DNA of 64,000 nt from Chitinibacter sp. SCUT-21 (GTDB lineage: Bacteria > Pseudomonadota > Gammaproteobacteria > Burkholderiales > Chitinibacteraceae). Within the stretch, counting starts at the first letter, position 1. Each line of letters opens with the position of its first letter. Both the position numbers and the translations under genes were made by a program. The stretch lies in the NCBI GenBank assembly GCA_041874755.1, contig CP102611.1, forward strand, positions 3,224,001 through 3,288,000, written 5' to 3'. Positions 26,634 to 34,620 of this stretch are shown one piece after another. The notes beneath the pieces were generated by a model. That model had not been told where the DNA came from, ran no database searches, and saw only the letters and a list, made by a program, of their open reading frames with translations.

Positions 26634-28439
26634 ATGATGCAAGCTATGAAAAAAATACTATTACTCGTGTTGTGCTTATACCAATGCCAAGTATGGGCTG
26701 CTCATGCTTATTCGTTAAGCGATAGCACGAAATACCCCGAGGGTTTTAAATCTTTTGCCTATGCCGACCCTCAGGCGAAAAAAGGCGGCGCATTAATTTT
26801 GCCCAATCCTGATCGTCGCTCAAGCTTTGATTCATTTAACCCTTTTATTATCAAAGGCCTGCCCGCCGCCGGCTCGGGTTTAATGTTTGAATCGCTGGGA
26901 ACGATGAGCATGGACGAAACGGCGACGATGTATGGCTTGCTCGCCAGCGACATCGCCGTCGCGGCGGACGGCAAATCAGTGACGTTTACGCTGAATGCCA
27001 AGGCGCGCTTTAACAACGGTGACGCGGTGACGGCGCAAGACGTCAAACACAGTTTCGACACCTTAAACAGCAAGCTGGCCGCGCCGCAATTTGCTTCGCA
27101 ATTGAGCGACGTAGCGGCTTGCGACGTGATCGATGCCAAAACCATCCGCTATCGCTTTAAAACTGCCAACCGCGAATTACCGCAAATCGTCGGCGGCTTG
27201 CCGGTGTTTTCGCGAAAGTGGGGCGGCGGGAGGTCGTTGGATAAAATCGCGCTGGAAAAACCGATCACTAGCGGGCCGTATCAAATTGGCGATTACCAGC
27301 TGGGCCGCAGCATTACTTACCAGCGCCGCGCCGATTATTGGGGCGCGCAGCATCCAACGCGGCTTGGCCAATATAATTTTGACCGCGTCACTTATCGCTA
27401 TTATCAAGATGAAGTGGCGCGGCTAGAGGCGTTTAAAGCCGGCGAATTTGATTTCATCACCGAATACAGCGCGCGCAATTGGGCACGCCAGTATCAAGGG
27501 CCGAAATTTCGCAGCGGCGAAATCATCAAGCGCGAGCTGCGCCACCACAATAGCAGCGGTATGCAAGGCTATGTGCTCAATATCCGCAAGCCGCAATTTG
27601 CCGACATCCGCGTGCGCCAAGCCTTGGGGCTGGCGCTCGATTTTGAATGGCTCAATCGGCAATTGTTTTACAGCCAGTACGTGCGCCTCAATAGCTTTTA
27701 TGCCAACGGCGAGTTGGCCGCCAGCGGCAAGCCAAGCGAGGCCGAGTTGGCATTACTCAAACCCTTGGCTAAAGACTTGCCGCCCGCCGTATTCGGTGAA
27801 TTACCCGCGCCGCCCAATACAGATCGTTTATCCAATGGCGCGCCCAACTCCTTGCGCAACAATCTGCGCCAAGCGCGTGAATTATTAAAACAAGCCGGCT
27901 GGGAATACCGCGATGGCGCGCTGCGCAATGCCAAGGGCGAAGCGTTTAGCTTTGAAATTCTCGACGACGGCGGCGCGATGGGCCGCGTTTTCCCGCCGCT
28001 GGCGCGCAATCTGGCCAAACTGGGCATCACCGCCACGCTGCGCAATATCGATTTCGCCTTGTACCAACGTCGGCTCGACAGCTTTGATTTTGACGTAACG
28101 GTATTGCGCTTTCCTGACGTACAAAATCCAGGGCAAGAGCTGCTCGATTATTACGGCAGCAAAGCGGCCGATGTGAAAGGTAGTAGCAATGTGATCGGGA
28201 TTAAAAACCCCGCGATTGATGCACTGATTAATCACGTGCTGGCCGCGCCAAATCGCACCGCCCAAATCACCGCCGTCCACGCCCTCGATCGCGCCTTGCT
28301 GGCCGGCCACTACATCATCCCGCACTGGTATAGCGCGACGCATCGTGTGGCGTGGCGGGATCGGTTTGCCATGCCGAAAGTGATGCCGTTGTATTATCAA
28401 GCGGGGGATTGGATGTTGGCGACTTGGTGGGTGAAGTGA
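26634..28439 (+). CDS. yejA: Peptide ABC transporter substrate-binding protein, YejA type
   Basis: A 601-residue family-5 solute-binding protein. The signal peptide is MKKILLLVLCLYQCQVWA, after two alternative starts; MKK at 26646 may be the true start. AHAYSLSDSTKYPEGFKSFAYADPQAKKGG is a YejA-type opening, and NFDRVTYRYYQDEVARLEAFKAGEFDFITE is the conserved core. YejA captures oligopeptides for YejB/YejE. In related genomes yejA and yejB are adjacent; here 1.3 kb of foreign-looking DNA separates them. Confidence 0.92.
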   Translation: MMQAMKKILLLVLCLYQCQVWAAHAYSLSDSTKYPEGFKSFAYADPQAKKGGALILPNPDRRSSFDSFNPFIIKGLPAAGSGLMFESLGTMSMDETATMYGLLASDIAVAADGKSVTFTLNAKARFNNGDAVTAQDVKHSFDTLNSKLAAPQFASQLSDVAACDVIDAKTIRYRFKTANRELPQIVGGLPVFSRKWGGGRSLDKIALEKPITSGPYQIGDYQLGRSITYQRRADYWGAQHPTRLGQYNFDRVTYRYYQDEVARLEAFKAGEFDFITEYSARNWARQYQGPKFRSGEIIKRELRHHNSSGMQGYVLNIRKPQFADIRVRQALGLALDFEWLNRQLFYSQYVRLNSFYANGELAASGKPSEAELALLKPLAKDLPPAVFGELPAPPNTDRLSNGAPNSLRNNLRQARELLKQAGWEYRDGALRNAKGEAFSFEILDDGGAMGRVFPPLARNLAKLGITATLRNIDFALYQRRLDSFDFDVTVLRFPDVQNPGQELLDYYGSKAADVKGSSNVIGIKNPAIDALINHVLAAPNRTAQITAVHALDRALLAGHYIIPHWYSATHRVAWRDRFAMPKVMPLYYQAGDWMLATWWVK

Positions 28440-28472
28440 TTCATTTTTTATTGAATTATTTGGATATTAGTT

Positions 28473-29066
28473 ATGGATGCAAAAGTAAAAATGGAGTGGG
28501 AACGATTCTTAAATCCAGAGTCTCTCAAGCGAAACATAATAACTGCCGCCATTTTTTCAATGGCATTTGAAATGCTTAAATCGAGTATTGTCGATAAGTT
28601 GAGATCATTCTATGTGAATGGTTTTGATTCGGAGGGTGTACAAGTCGATGATGATTACAAATCTGAGGTTCTATCCCTTAATAAAAGTCCTATTTATGCT
28701 TCTTTGTATTGGCTGTTAGAGAGAAGTGCTATCGATAGTAATGATATTGAATTATTTGAGTCAGCCAAAAAATGCCGAAACAATTTGACCCATGAGATGC
28801 TTTCTTATTTGTCATCTGGTGTCGATGTTGATGTCGAAGGTGAGTTTCAAAAGATGGTTAAACTTCTGAGAAAAATAAACATTTGGTGGTTTGTTAATTT
28901 TGAAATGGCAATAGATCCTGACGCTTACCCAAATGATCTCGATATTGATACTGTTGTTTCGGGTTCGGAATGGAGCATTCAGATGATGCTGGACGTTGCG
29001 TTGGGTTCGGAAGACGATGCAAAACAATATTATGATCATTTCACTAAAGCAACTGCAGCTGTCTAA
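28473..29066 (+). CDS. HEPN-like protein inserted in the yej locus
   Basis: A 197-residue, mostly helical acidic protein with no named family that I recognise. Residues 97-110 read ESAKKCRNNLTHEM; R102-N-(3)-H107 fits the R-polar-x3-H signature of HEPN domains, many of which are RNases in toxin-antitoxin or abortive-infection systems and others simply nucleic-acid-associated. The gene is clearly more AT-rich than yejA and yejB around it, and repeats follow it, so it was probably acquired. No obvious antitoxin partner is seen. HEPN membership is my inference from the motif and helical pattern. Confidence 0.65.
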   Translation: MDAKVKMEWERFLNPESLKRNIITAAIFSMAFEMLKSSIVDKLRSFYVNGFDSEGVQVDDDYKSEVLSLNKSPIYASLYWLLERSAIDSNDIELFESAKKCRNNLTHEMLSYLSSGVDVDVEGEFQKMVKLLRKINIWWFVNFEMAIDPDAYPNDLDIDTVVSGSEWSIQMMLDVALGSEDDAKQYYDHFTKATAAV

Positions 29067-29111
29067 GTGCGGGGCTCGAATGATTTGCTGGCTTTATTAA
29101 GCAGCATCTGA

Positions 29112-29340
29112 TTATTTGCGAAGGATTGGCGGCTGTGCGCCGCGGCACTTACTTTCCTTGCTTCGCCAAGGAAAGTAAGCAAAGGAAGGCGACCCCTCAT
29201 CAAGTTTTGCTGCGCAAAATGCCCTCGCTGCGAACAATCGATTCGGCGGCTGCGGAACTCGGCCTGCGGCCTCAGACAGTCCTCGCCGAAACCCCGAACC
29301 GCTTGTTCCTCGCTCGGCTTGATGAAAGGGGAACTCCCAC
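29112..29340. repeat. Structured interspersed repeat (possible dispersed element)
   Basis: It contains a perfect 13-bp stem (CTTACTTTCCTTG / CAAGGAAAGTAAG, 29148-29160 and 29167-29179) followed by GCAAAGGAAGGCGACCCC. Sequences coding KESKQRKATP-like peptides in this context recur in many proteobacterial genomes and are often wrongly called genes. That comparison is from memory. Confidence 0.5.
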
Positions 29341-29450
29341 AGTTGCACCATTACGATATATACATACCAATGTATTGCTCTAAGAGTTATTGTGGTATTG
29401 ATTTTTGTAGATATACCCATGCTGTTGATTAGAACGAAAAGCTCGTTTGA

Positions 29451-29576
29451 GCCGCGCCGTTTGAAAAATGGCCGTCAGGGTTTTAAGCCGCGTAGTGTTT
29501 GAGCGTTGCGACGGTAGCGCAACGCGAGTTGTAGCGGCGCCCTGACGGGCTTTTTTCAAACGGGGTTTCGCGGCGA
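29451..29576. repeat. Large imperfect palindrome
   Basis: Arms 29457-29480 and 29540-29563 match at 22 of 24 positions and enclose an inner hairpin (GCGTTGCG / CGCAACGC). The outer GCCGCG / CGCGGC adds to the fold. It lies just before yejB and could be a dispersed element or a transcript-stabilising or terminating structure. Confidence 0.6.
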
Positions 29577-29751
29577 TCGGGCGCGTTAGGGTTATCAGGG
29601 GCAAGGCAAGACTGCCCCTGATTCGTCCGGCGGGCGAAACCGCCGGTGTACCGCCTGCGATAGCAGGCTTTGCTTTGGGTTGAAAAACTGTAATGCCTGA
29701 TTGGTCGGGCGCATTTTGGGCATCGCCGACCTACAAACTGGATTAAAAAAT

Positions 29752-30834
29752 ATGCTGCAATACATCCTCAAACGCCTACTGCTGATGCTCCCCACCCTGT
29801 TTGGTGTGCTGCTAGTCAGCTTTATTGTCATCCAATTCGTCCCCGGTGGGCCGGTCGAGCAGATGGTGTATCAGCTTAAAGGCCGCGGGGCGGCTGAGTC
29901 GGCGGGCAATACATCGGCAGGTACTTCGGGTGGCGGGACTGGTGGAATGTACCAAGCGGCGCGGGGTTTGTCTGATGAGCAGCTCACACAGATTAAAACG
30001 CAATACGGTTTTGATAAGCCGGCGCACGAGCGTTTTTGGTTGATGCTGAAAAGCTACGCGACGTTTGATTTGGGCGAGAGCTGGTTTCGCCATGCCAGCG
30101 TAACCGAGCTAATCCGCGAAAAGTTGCCGGTGTCGATGAGTTTGGGGATTTCGAGCTTGCTGCTGACTTATCTAATCGCGGTGCCGCTCGGCGTGGCCAA
30201 GGCGGTGCGGCATGGTTCGCGCTTTGATGCGGCGACGACTTTGCTGTTGATGATTGGCTACGCGATTCCGTCGTTTGTGTTGGGCGTGGTGCTGCTGGTG
30301 CTGTTTGGCGGCGGCTCGTTTTGGCAGGTTTTTCCGCTGCGCGGGCTGATGAGCGACGATTGGCAGACGCTCTCGCTACTGGGCAAAGCGATGGATTTGT
30401 TGTGGCATGTGGCGCTGCCGGTCACCGCGATGGTGGTTGGCGGTTTTGCTAGTTTGACGATGCTAACTAAAAATTCGTTTCTGGAAGAAATTCATAAACA
30501 ATATGTGACGACCGCGCGAGCCAAAGGAGCATCGGAGAAGCGCATTTTCTGGCGGCACATCCTGCGCAACGCCGCGCTGCCGCTGATGGTGGGGCTGCCC
30601 GAGGCGATTATTGCGGCTTTTTTCACCGGCAGCTTGCTGATTGAAACGCTGTTTTCGCTCGATGGGCTGGGGCTGCTCGCGTATGAATCGGTGCTGCGGC
30701 GCGATTATCCGGTGGTGTTGGGCACGTTGTATTTCTTTACGCTGCTGGGGTTGGTTGGCAAATTATTGTCGGATTTGGGCTATGTGCTGCTTGATCCGCG
30801 CGTGCAGTTTGCTGCGGTGGGGGAGAAATCATAA
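29752..30834 (+). CDS. yejB: Peptide ABC transporter permease YejB
   Basis: A 360-residue inner-membrane permease. I start it at the ATG at 29752 (MLQYILKRLLLMLPTLFGVLLVSF), the usual family opening; a TTG 51 bp upstream is in frame but falls in repeat sequence. PGGPVEQM, SWFRHASVTELIREKLPVSMSLGI and the permease EAA loop (YVTTARAKGASEKRIFWRHILRNAALPL) are present. A Gly/Ser-rich insert (about 45-65) is usual for YejB. Stop and yejE start overlap in TAATG. Confidence 0.94.
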   Translation: MLQYILKRLLLMLPTLFGVLLVSFIVIQFVPGGPVEQMVYQLKGRGAAESAGNTSAGTSGGGTGGMYQAARGLSDEQLTQIKTQYGFDKPAHERFWLMLKSYATFDLGESWFRHASVTELIREKLPVSMSLGISSLLLTYLIAVPLGVAKAVRHGSRFDAATTLLLMIGYAIPSFVLGVVLLVLFGGGSFWQVFPLRGLMSDDWQTLSLLGKAMDLLWHVALPVTAMVVGGFASLTMLTKNSFLEEIHKQYVTTARAKGASEKRIFWRHILRNAALPLMVGLPEAIIAAFFTGSLLIETLFSLDGLGLLAYESVLRRDYPVVLGTLYFFTLLGLVGKLLSDLGYVLLDPRVQFAAVGEKS

Positions 30835-31868
30835 TGGATCAGATGATCAAATCCCCCGGCTATTGGGCGCGGGCGTGGGCGCGCTTTAAGGCGCAGCGCC
30901 GCGCGTATCTGTGCTTGTGGCTGTTTGCGATTTGCTTTGTAACGAGTTTGGCCGCCGAGCTGATCTCGAACGACAAGCCCTATATCGTGCATTACCAAGG
31001 GCAGACGTACTTTCCACTCTTGAAGGATTACCCCGAAACCACTTTTGGCGGCGATTTTCCAACGCCGACTGATTATCTCGACCCATTTATTGCGCAGCAA
31101 TTGGCTAAAGACGGTAATTGGGCGATTTTCCCGCCCAATCGTTATGGCGCCAATACGCTCAATTATTTCGCCAGCCAACCCAACCCCGCGCCGCCTTCGA
31201 GCGCCAATGTACTCGGTACCGATGACAAAGGACGCGATTTGCTGGCGCGGTTGCTGTACGGTTTTCGCACTTCGGCATTATTCGCGCTGGCGCTGACGAT
31301 TACCGGCTCGCTGCTCGGCATGTTGATCGGCGGCGTGCAAGGCTATTTTGGCGGGCGCGTTGATTTGTTTGGCCAGCGGCTCAGTGAAATTTGGGCCTCG
31401 CTGCCCGAGCTGTATTTGCTGATTATTTTCACCGCGATTTTCGAGCCCAGCCTCGCGCTGCTGTTGATTTTAATGACGCTGTTTGGCTGGATGGGTTTGG
31501 CCGATTACACGCGCGCCGAGTTTTTGCGTAACCGTAATCAGGAATACGTGCTGGCCGCGCGCGCGATGGGGCTGAGCAACTGGCAAATCATCCGCCGCCA
31601 CGTGCTGCCCAATAGCCTAACGCCCGTGCTGGCGTTTTTGCCATTTCGGATGGGCGCGGCGATTTTGGCGCTGACCAGCCTCGATTTTCTCGGGCTGGGC
31701 GTTGGCATGCAAACGGCGTCGCTCGGTGAATTACTGGCGCAAGGCAAGGCGAATTTGGATGCGTGGTGGATTTCGCTGTCGACCTTTGCGGTGTTGCTCG
31801 GATTAATGCTGATGCTGGTGCTGATAGGTGAGGGGTTGCGTAATGCGCTGGACCCACGGGCGCGCTAG
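30834..31868 (+). CDS. yejE: Peptide ABC transporter permease YejE
   Basis: A 344-residue permease with six predicted helices. The YejE-specific periplasmic section reads ELISNDKPYIVHYQGQTYFPLLKDYPETTFGGDFPTPTDY; then come GTDDKGRDLLARLLYGFRTS and the EAA loop (YVLAARAMGLSNWQIIRRHVLPNSLTPV). It pairs with YejB. The ATPase yejF, normally next, is absent: the downstream gene is hmp on the other strand. Confidence 0.95.
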   Translation: MDQMIKSPGYWARAWARFKAQRRAYLCLWLFAICFVTSLAAELISNDKPYIVHYQGQTYFPLLKDYPETTFGGDFPTPTDYLDPFIAQQLAKDGNWAIFPPNRYGANTLNYFASQPNPAPPSSANVLGTDDKGRDLLARLLYGFRTSALFALALTITGSLLGMLIGGVQGYFGGRVDLFGQRLSEIWASLPELYLLIIFTAIFEPSLALLLILMTLFGWMGLADYTRAEFLRNRNQEYVLAARAMGLSNWQIIRRHVLPNSLTPVLAFLPFRMGAAILALTSLDFLGLGVGMQTASLGELLAQGKANLDAWWISLSTFAVLLGLMLMLVLIGEGLRNALDPRAR

Positions 31869-31878
31869 GCTGGCAAAA

Positions 31879-31904
31879 GCTACAGCGATTTCAGCCGCTG
31901 TAGC
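31879..31904. terminator. Terminator between yejE and hmp
   Basis: A perfect 9-bp stem (GCTACAGCG / CGCTGTAGC) with an 8-nt loop. On the minus strand TTTT follows, favouring hmp termination; for yejE the T-run is weak. Confidence 0.65.
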
Positions 31905-31928
31905 GTTTACATCAATCACACAACACGA

Positions 31929-33113
31929 TCAGGCGGCGCCAAATACATCGGGGCCGAAGGCTTCATAATGGATTTGCTGCGCAGCAACCCCTTGCGCTAA
32001 CAGCCATTGCCGCTGCGCCGCCATAAAGCCAAGTGGGCCGCAAAGATAAAAATCTGCCTCTGTTTGCAGCGGTCCGATTTGGCTTAAATCCATGCGGCCA
32101 TTGAAAGCGGCGTTGTCTTGGCTTGGCTGATCTAGCCACAAGGCCAGTTGACCGTTTTCTAAGGCATCGATCGCTGCGACGACTTCATCCCAATGCGCAA
32201 TCGCATTTTGGCTTTGGCTGGCATGAGCGAAGACGATTTTTCGCGTTGATTGCTCGGCGAGCAGTTGTTGCAACATCGCCAAGACCGGCGTAATGCCAAT
32301 GCCCGCGCTGATTAAATACACGGGGCGTGCATCGGCGTGCAACACAAACTCACCCGCTGGTGGGCCAACGCGTAAGGTATCGCCAATCTGTTTCGCATCG
32401 TGCAACAGGTTTGATACATTGCCCGCTGGGCCTTGTTGTGGCTGTTCGCGTTTGACCGTAATACGCCACACGTCTTGCGCAGCCTGCGACAGGCTGTATT
32501 GGCGGCATTGATTAAGCCCTAATGCCGGAACATCTAGCCCCACACTGATGTATTGGCCAGGGCTAAATGGGCGTAGTGGGCTACCGTTGCTAGGGCGCAG
32601 GTAAATTGCCATTGCGCCATCGCCTGCCTGCTGTTTGTCGATAATGGTCATTTCATCCCAATCTTGGCCAGCTTGCCACGCCAGCTCCTGGTAAATCCGC
32701 GCTTCACGGGCGATCAGGTCGGTGGCCATTAGCCAATAGGCTTCGTCCCACGCTGACAAAATCTCTTTGGTCGCCGCTTCGCCCAAAACTTCGCCGATGG
32801 ATGCAATCAAATGGCGGCCAACGATGGTGTATTGCGCAGGGGTGATGCCAAGGCTGACGTGCTTATGCGCAATGCGGTTCAAAATAGGCTCGGTAATCTC
32901 GGTACGGCCTAGATTAGATGCATAGCCATACACCGCGCCCGCCAAAGCCTGCGCTTGATCGCCCGACGCTTGATTGCCCATATTGAACAGATTTTTCAAT
33001 TCGGGTTGGTGCGTGAACATGCGTTTATAAAAATGGCCGGTAATGGCTGCGCCATGCTCTTTAACCACGGGTAAGGTGGCTTGAATAAATGGTAATGCGT
33101 CTTTTGATAGCAT
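31929..33113 (-). CDS. hmp: Flavohemoprotein nitric oxide dioxygenase
   Basis: Oxidises nitric oxide to nitrate with NAD(P)H. The 394-residue protein has a globin domain (residues 1-140; proximal His in LNRIAHKHVSLGI, with YTIVGRHLI following), then an FAD domain (QYSLSQ as the RxYS motif, GNVSNLLHD) and an NAD domain (PVYLISAGIGITPVLAMLQQL, ending FYLCGPLGFMAAQ and YEAFGPDVF). Length is typical. A degenerate NsrR-type box lies about 53 bp upstream, and the membrane-protein and hemerythrin genes precede it. Confidence 0.96.
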   Translation of the reverse strand: MLSKDALPFIQATLPVVKEHGAAITGHFYKRMFTHQPELKNLFNMGNQASGDQAQALAGAVYGYASNLGRTEITEPILNRIAHKHVSLGITPAQYTIVGRHLIASIGEVLGEAATKEILSAWDEAYWLMATDLIAREARIYQELAWQAGQDWDEMTIIDKQQAGDGAMAIYLRPSNGSPLRPFSPGQYISVGLDVPALGLNQCRQYSLSQAAQDVWRITVKREQPQQGPAGNVSNLLHDAKQIGDTLRVGPPAGEFVLHADARPVYLISAGIGITPVLAMLQQLLAEQSTRKIVFAHASQSQNAIAHWDEVVAAIDALENGQLALWLDQPSQDNAAFNGRMDLSQIGPLQTEADFYLCGPLGFMAAQRQWLLAQGVAAQQIHYEAFGPDVFGAA

Positions 33114-33165
33114 CGGTATCTTCCTTTTGGTGATGATGAACTCAGTCTTTGCTGATTGACTCTTA

Positions 33166-33188
33166 ATACATGAATATAAATTGAATCT
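33166..33188 (-). promoter_or_regulatory. Degenerate NsrR-type box upstream of hmp
   Basis: On the minus strand AAGATTCAA... aligns with about 17 of 22 positions of the 11-1-11 NsrR consensus, one arm much better than the other. It lies between the membrane-protein stop and hmp. Inferred from position and similarity. Confidence 0.5.
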
Positions 33189-33204
33189 TTTTGGCTAAAA
33201 AAAA

Positions 33205-33576
33205 TCAGCCAGCGGTGTAGTTGCCTAGCGTATGGTGCGCGGCTAAACGAACTACGTAGCCTAGTTTGAAAAATCCGGCCATCAGTGGCAACGAAATATG
33301 CGCTGCTACTTGCTCGCCCAAGCTAAATTGCTCCGGATAGATATATGCGACGGCCAATGCCACTAATGCCCCTAGAACGGAAAGCAACATCATGCCGCGC
33401 CCTAGATTAAGCGTGGTTGAGGCAGAAAACTGAAAAAATGGTGGATTGCTTGGTGATGCTGCTGGTGGTTTTTTGTCTGCTTTTGTTTTCGAAGTTCGCT
33501 GAGTAGCTTGAGCCTGTGCTGCGAAATCGTCTTGCTTTGATGAGATCGGAAACTGCAGAGTGTTTGTATTAAACAT
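33205..33576 (-). CDS. Small membrane protein of the nitric-oxide locus
   Basis: A 123-residue protein from the ATG at 33576 with AAGGAG 7 nt upstream; a longer frame to 33771 is spurious. The first 55 residues are polar and Lys/Gln/Ser-rich. Two helices follow (GMMLLSVLGALVALAVAYIY and AAHISLPLMAGFFKLGYVVRLAA). The FKLGYVVRLAA end reminds me of PpyR-annotated small membrane proteins, but I hold that loosely. It lies between hemerythrin and hmp, probably in one NsrR-controlled transcript. Confidence 0.7.
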   Translation of the reverse strand: MFNTNTLQFPISSKQDDFAAQAQATQRTSKTKADKKPPAASPSNPPFFQFSASTTLNLGRGMMLLSVLGALVALAVAYIYPEQFSLGEQVAAHISLPLMAGFFKLGYVVRLAAHHTLGNYTAG

Positions 33577-33613
33577 CGTTCGCTCCTTAGCTTTGAGTGA
33601 GTAGGTGGGCGAT

Positions 33614-33979
33614 TTAATGCGCCCAGTGTTGTTGCAACGCCGTAAACAAAACACGTTCTTCAAACCGCACATGAGCAAAAAGTAATTCACCAAATTGGAC
33701 CAAAATCCGATAGTCATTTGCATTCTCGTGCAAATGTCGCAGCTGCTGGTGCTCTTGTTGCAAGCGGGCAATCAAGGCCGTTTCAGTAAATTGCGCCAAT
33801 TGAGGGATTAGCAGCAATTCTTCTTCTTGGAAGTGTGTTTCCAGTTCAGCCATCATTTGCGTTAGTAATTTGTGGTGCGCAGAGAAAGTTTCTGCGGTGG
33901 TATGACGCAACGTTTTGGCCAGTTTTAAAGCGGAATAATGTTCGCGTGAGAATTCAACGAGCTGAGGGTCGCGTTGCAT
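33614..33979 (-). CDS. Hemerythrin-like di-iron protein
   Basis: A 121-residue four-helix protein. Candidate iron ligands follow the hemerythrin spacing: SREHYSAL, the HHKLL region, HFQEEELLLIP (HxxxE), QEHQQLRHLH and FAHVRFEERVLF. AGGAG lies 7-8 nt before its ATG. A perfect NsrR-type palindrome lies 22 bp upstream, so it likely responds to nitric oxide; related proteins bind oxygen or NO or repair Fe-S centres. It is divergent from nsrR. Confidence 0.85.
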   Translation of the reverse strand: MQRDPQLVEFSREHYSALKLAKTLRHTTAETFSAHHKLLTQMMAELETHFQEEELLLIPQLAQFTETALIARLQQEHQQLRHLHENANDYRILVQFGELLFAHVRFEERVLFTALQQHWAH

Positions 33980-34000
33980 GTTGTTTCTCCTTTTGTTTAT

Positions 34001-34021
34001 AGATTCATTTTAAATGAATCT
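34001..34021. promoter_or_regulatory. NsrR-type operator (perfect palindrome)
   Basis: AGATTCATTT, one central T, then AAATGAATCT form a perfect 10-1-10 palindrome. It matches the known NsrR consensus (AAGATGCATTT and its inverse) except for G to T in each arm. It lies between the hemerythrin gene and nsrR and could control both. Confidence 0.8.
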
Positions 34022-34027
34022 TATTTT

Positions 34028-34050
34028 AAGAGTCAAATTATATTCATCTT
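34028..34050. promoter_or_regulatory. Second NsrR-type operator
   Basis: The right arm ATATTCATCTT matches 9 of 11 consensus positions; the left arm is weaker. It starts 6 bp after the first box, towards nsrR, so it may serve autoregulation. Confidence 0.5.
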
Positions 34051-34100
34051 TTTCGCTGGTAACTTTATACTTGACCTCTAGGCCAATTAGGAGAGCTTGC

Positions 34101-34532
34101 ATGCACATCACCCAGCACACAGACTATGCACTACGGGTTTTGATCTATCTAGCAGCCAACCAAGAGCGATTGGTCACGATTCAGGAAATCTCTGAGCGCT
34201 TTCAGGTGTCTCGCAGTCATATGATGAAAGTAGTGAACCAGCTTATCCGCCATGGATATGTCAACGGCTTGCGGGGGAAGGGCGGTGGAATCAGGCTCGC
34301 AGTTCCAGCAGCGCAAATCGGTGTCGGTCAGGTTGTACGGCATATGGAAAGCGATTTGGAGCTAGTGGAATGTTTTGGCAGCTCCAGCCAATGTTTGCTA
34401 ACAGGTAATTGTCGGCTGCGTGGCGCTTTGGGTAATGCGCTTAATGCATTTTTAGCGAGTCTGGATCAAGTCACTGTGGCTGATTTACTCACTCCTGCCG
34501 AACAGAGTATTTTATTTTTCCCTAGCCGATGA
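34101..34532 (+). CDS. nsrR: Nitric oxide-sensing repressor NsrR (Rrf2 family)
   Basis: A 143-residue Rrf2 regulator. The ATG at 34101 has TAGGAGAG upstream; the frame extends further 5' but without family similarity. The winged helix reads MHITQHTDYALRVLIYLAAN ... TIQEISERFQVSRSHMMKVVNQLIRHGYVNGLRGKGGG. Cys91, Cys98 and Cys104 (ECFGSSSQCLLTGNCRL) are the Fe-S ligands destroyed by NO. Context with hmp, hemerythrin and boxes supports NsrR over IscR. Confidence 0.94.
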   Translation: MHITQHTDYALRVLIYLAANQERLVTIQEISERFQVSRSHMMKVVNQLIRHGYVNGLRGKGGGIRLAVPAAQIGVGQVVRHMESDLELVECFGSSSQCLLTGNCRLRGALGNALNAFLASLDQVTVADLLTPAEQSILFFPSR

Positions 34533-34620
34533 TTAGGGATAAATGGCTAGGGAAATGACCTTGAAGGAAGAATGTTGCTGGGTATGTCGCTAGAGGTCAT
34601 CTCTAAATTATCTTTTAGTC

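Noticed and set aside
29126..29383. Forward frame coding a KESKQRKATP-type peptide
   Set aside because: It lies on a structured repeat; such peptides are commonly miscalled genes from dispersed repeats.
33577..33771. N-terminal extension of the small membrane protein
   Set aside because: It is antisense-free but out of frame over the hemerythrin gene end; the inner ATG has AAGGAG.
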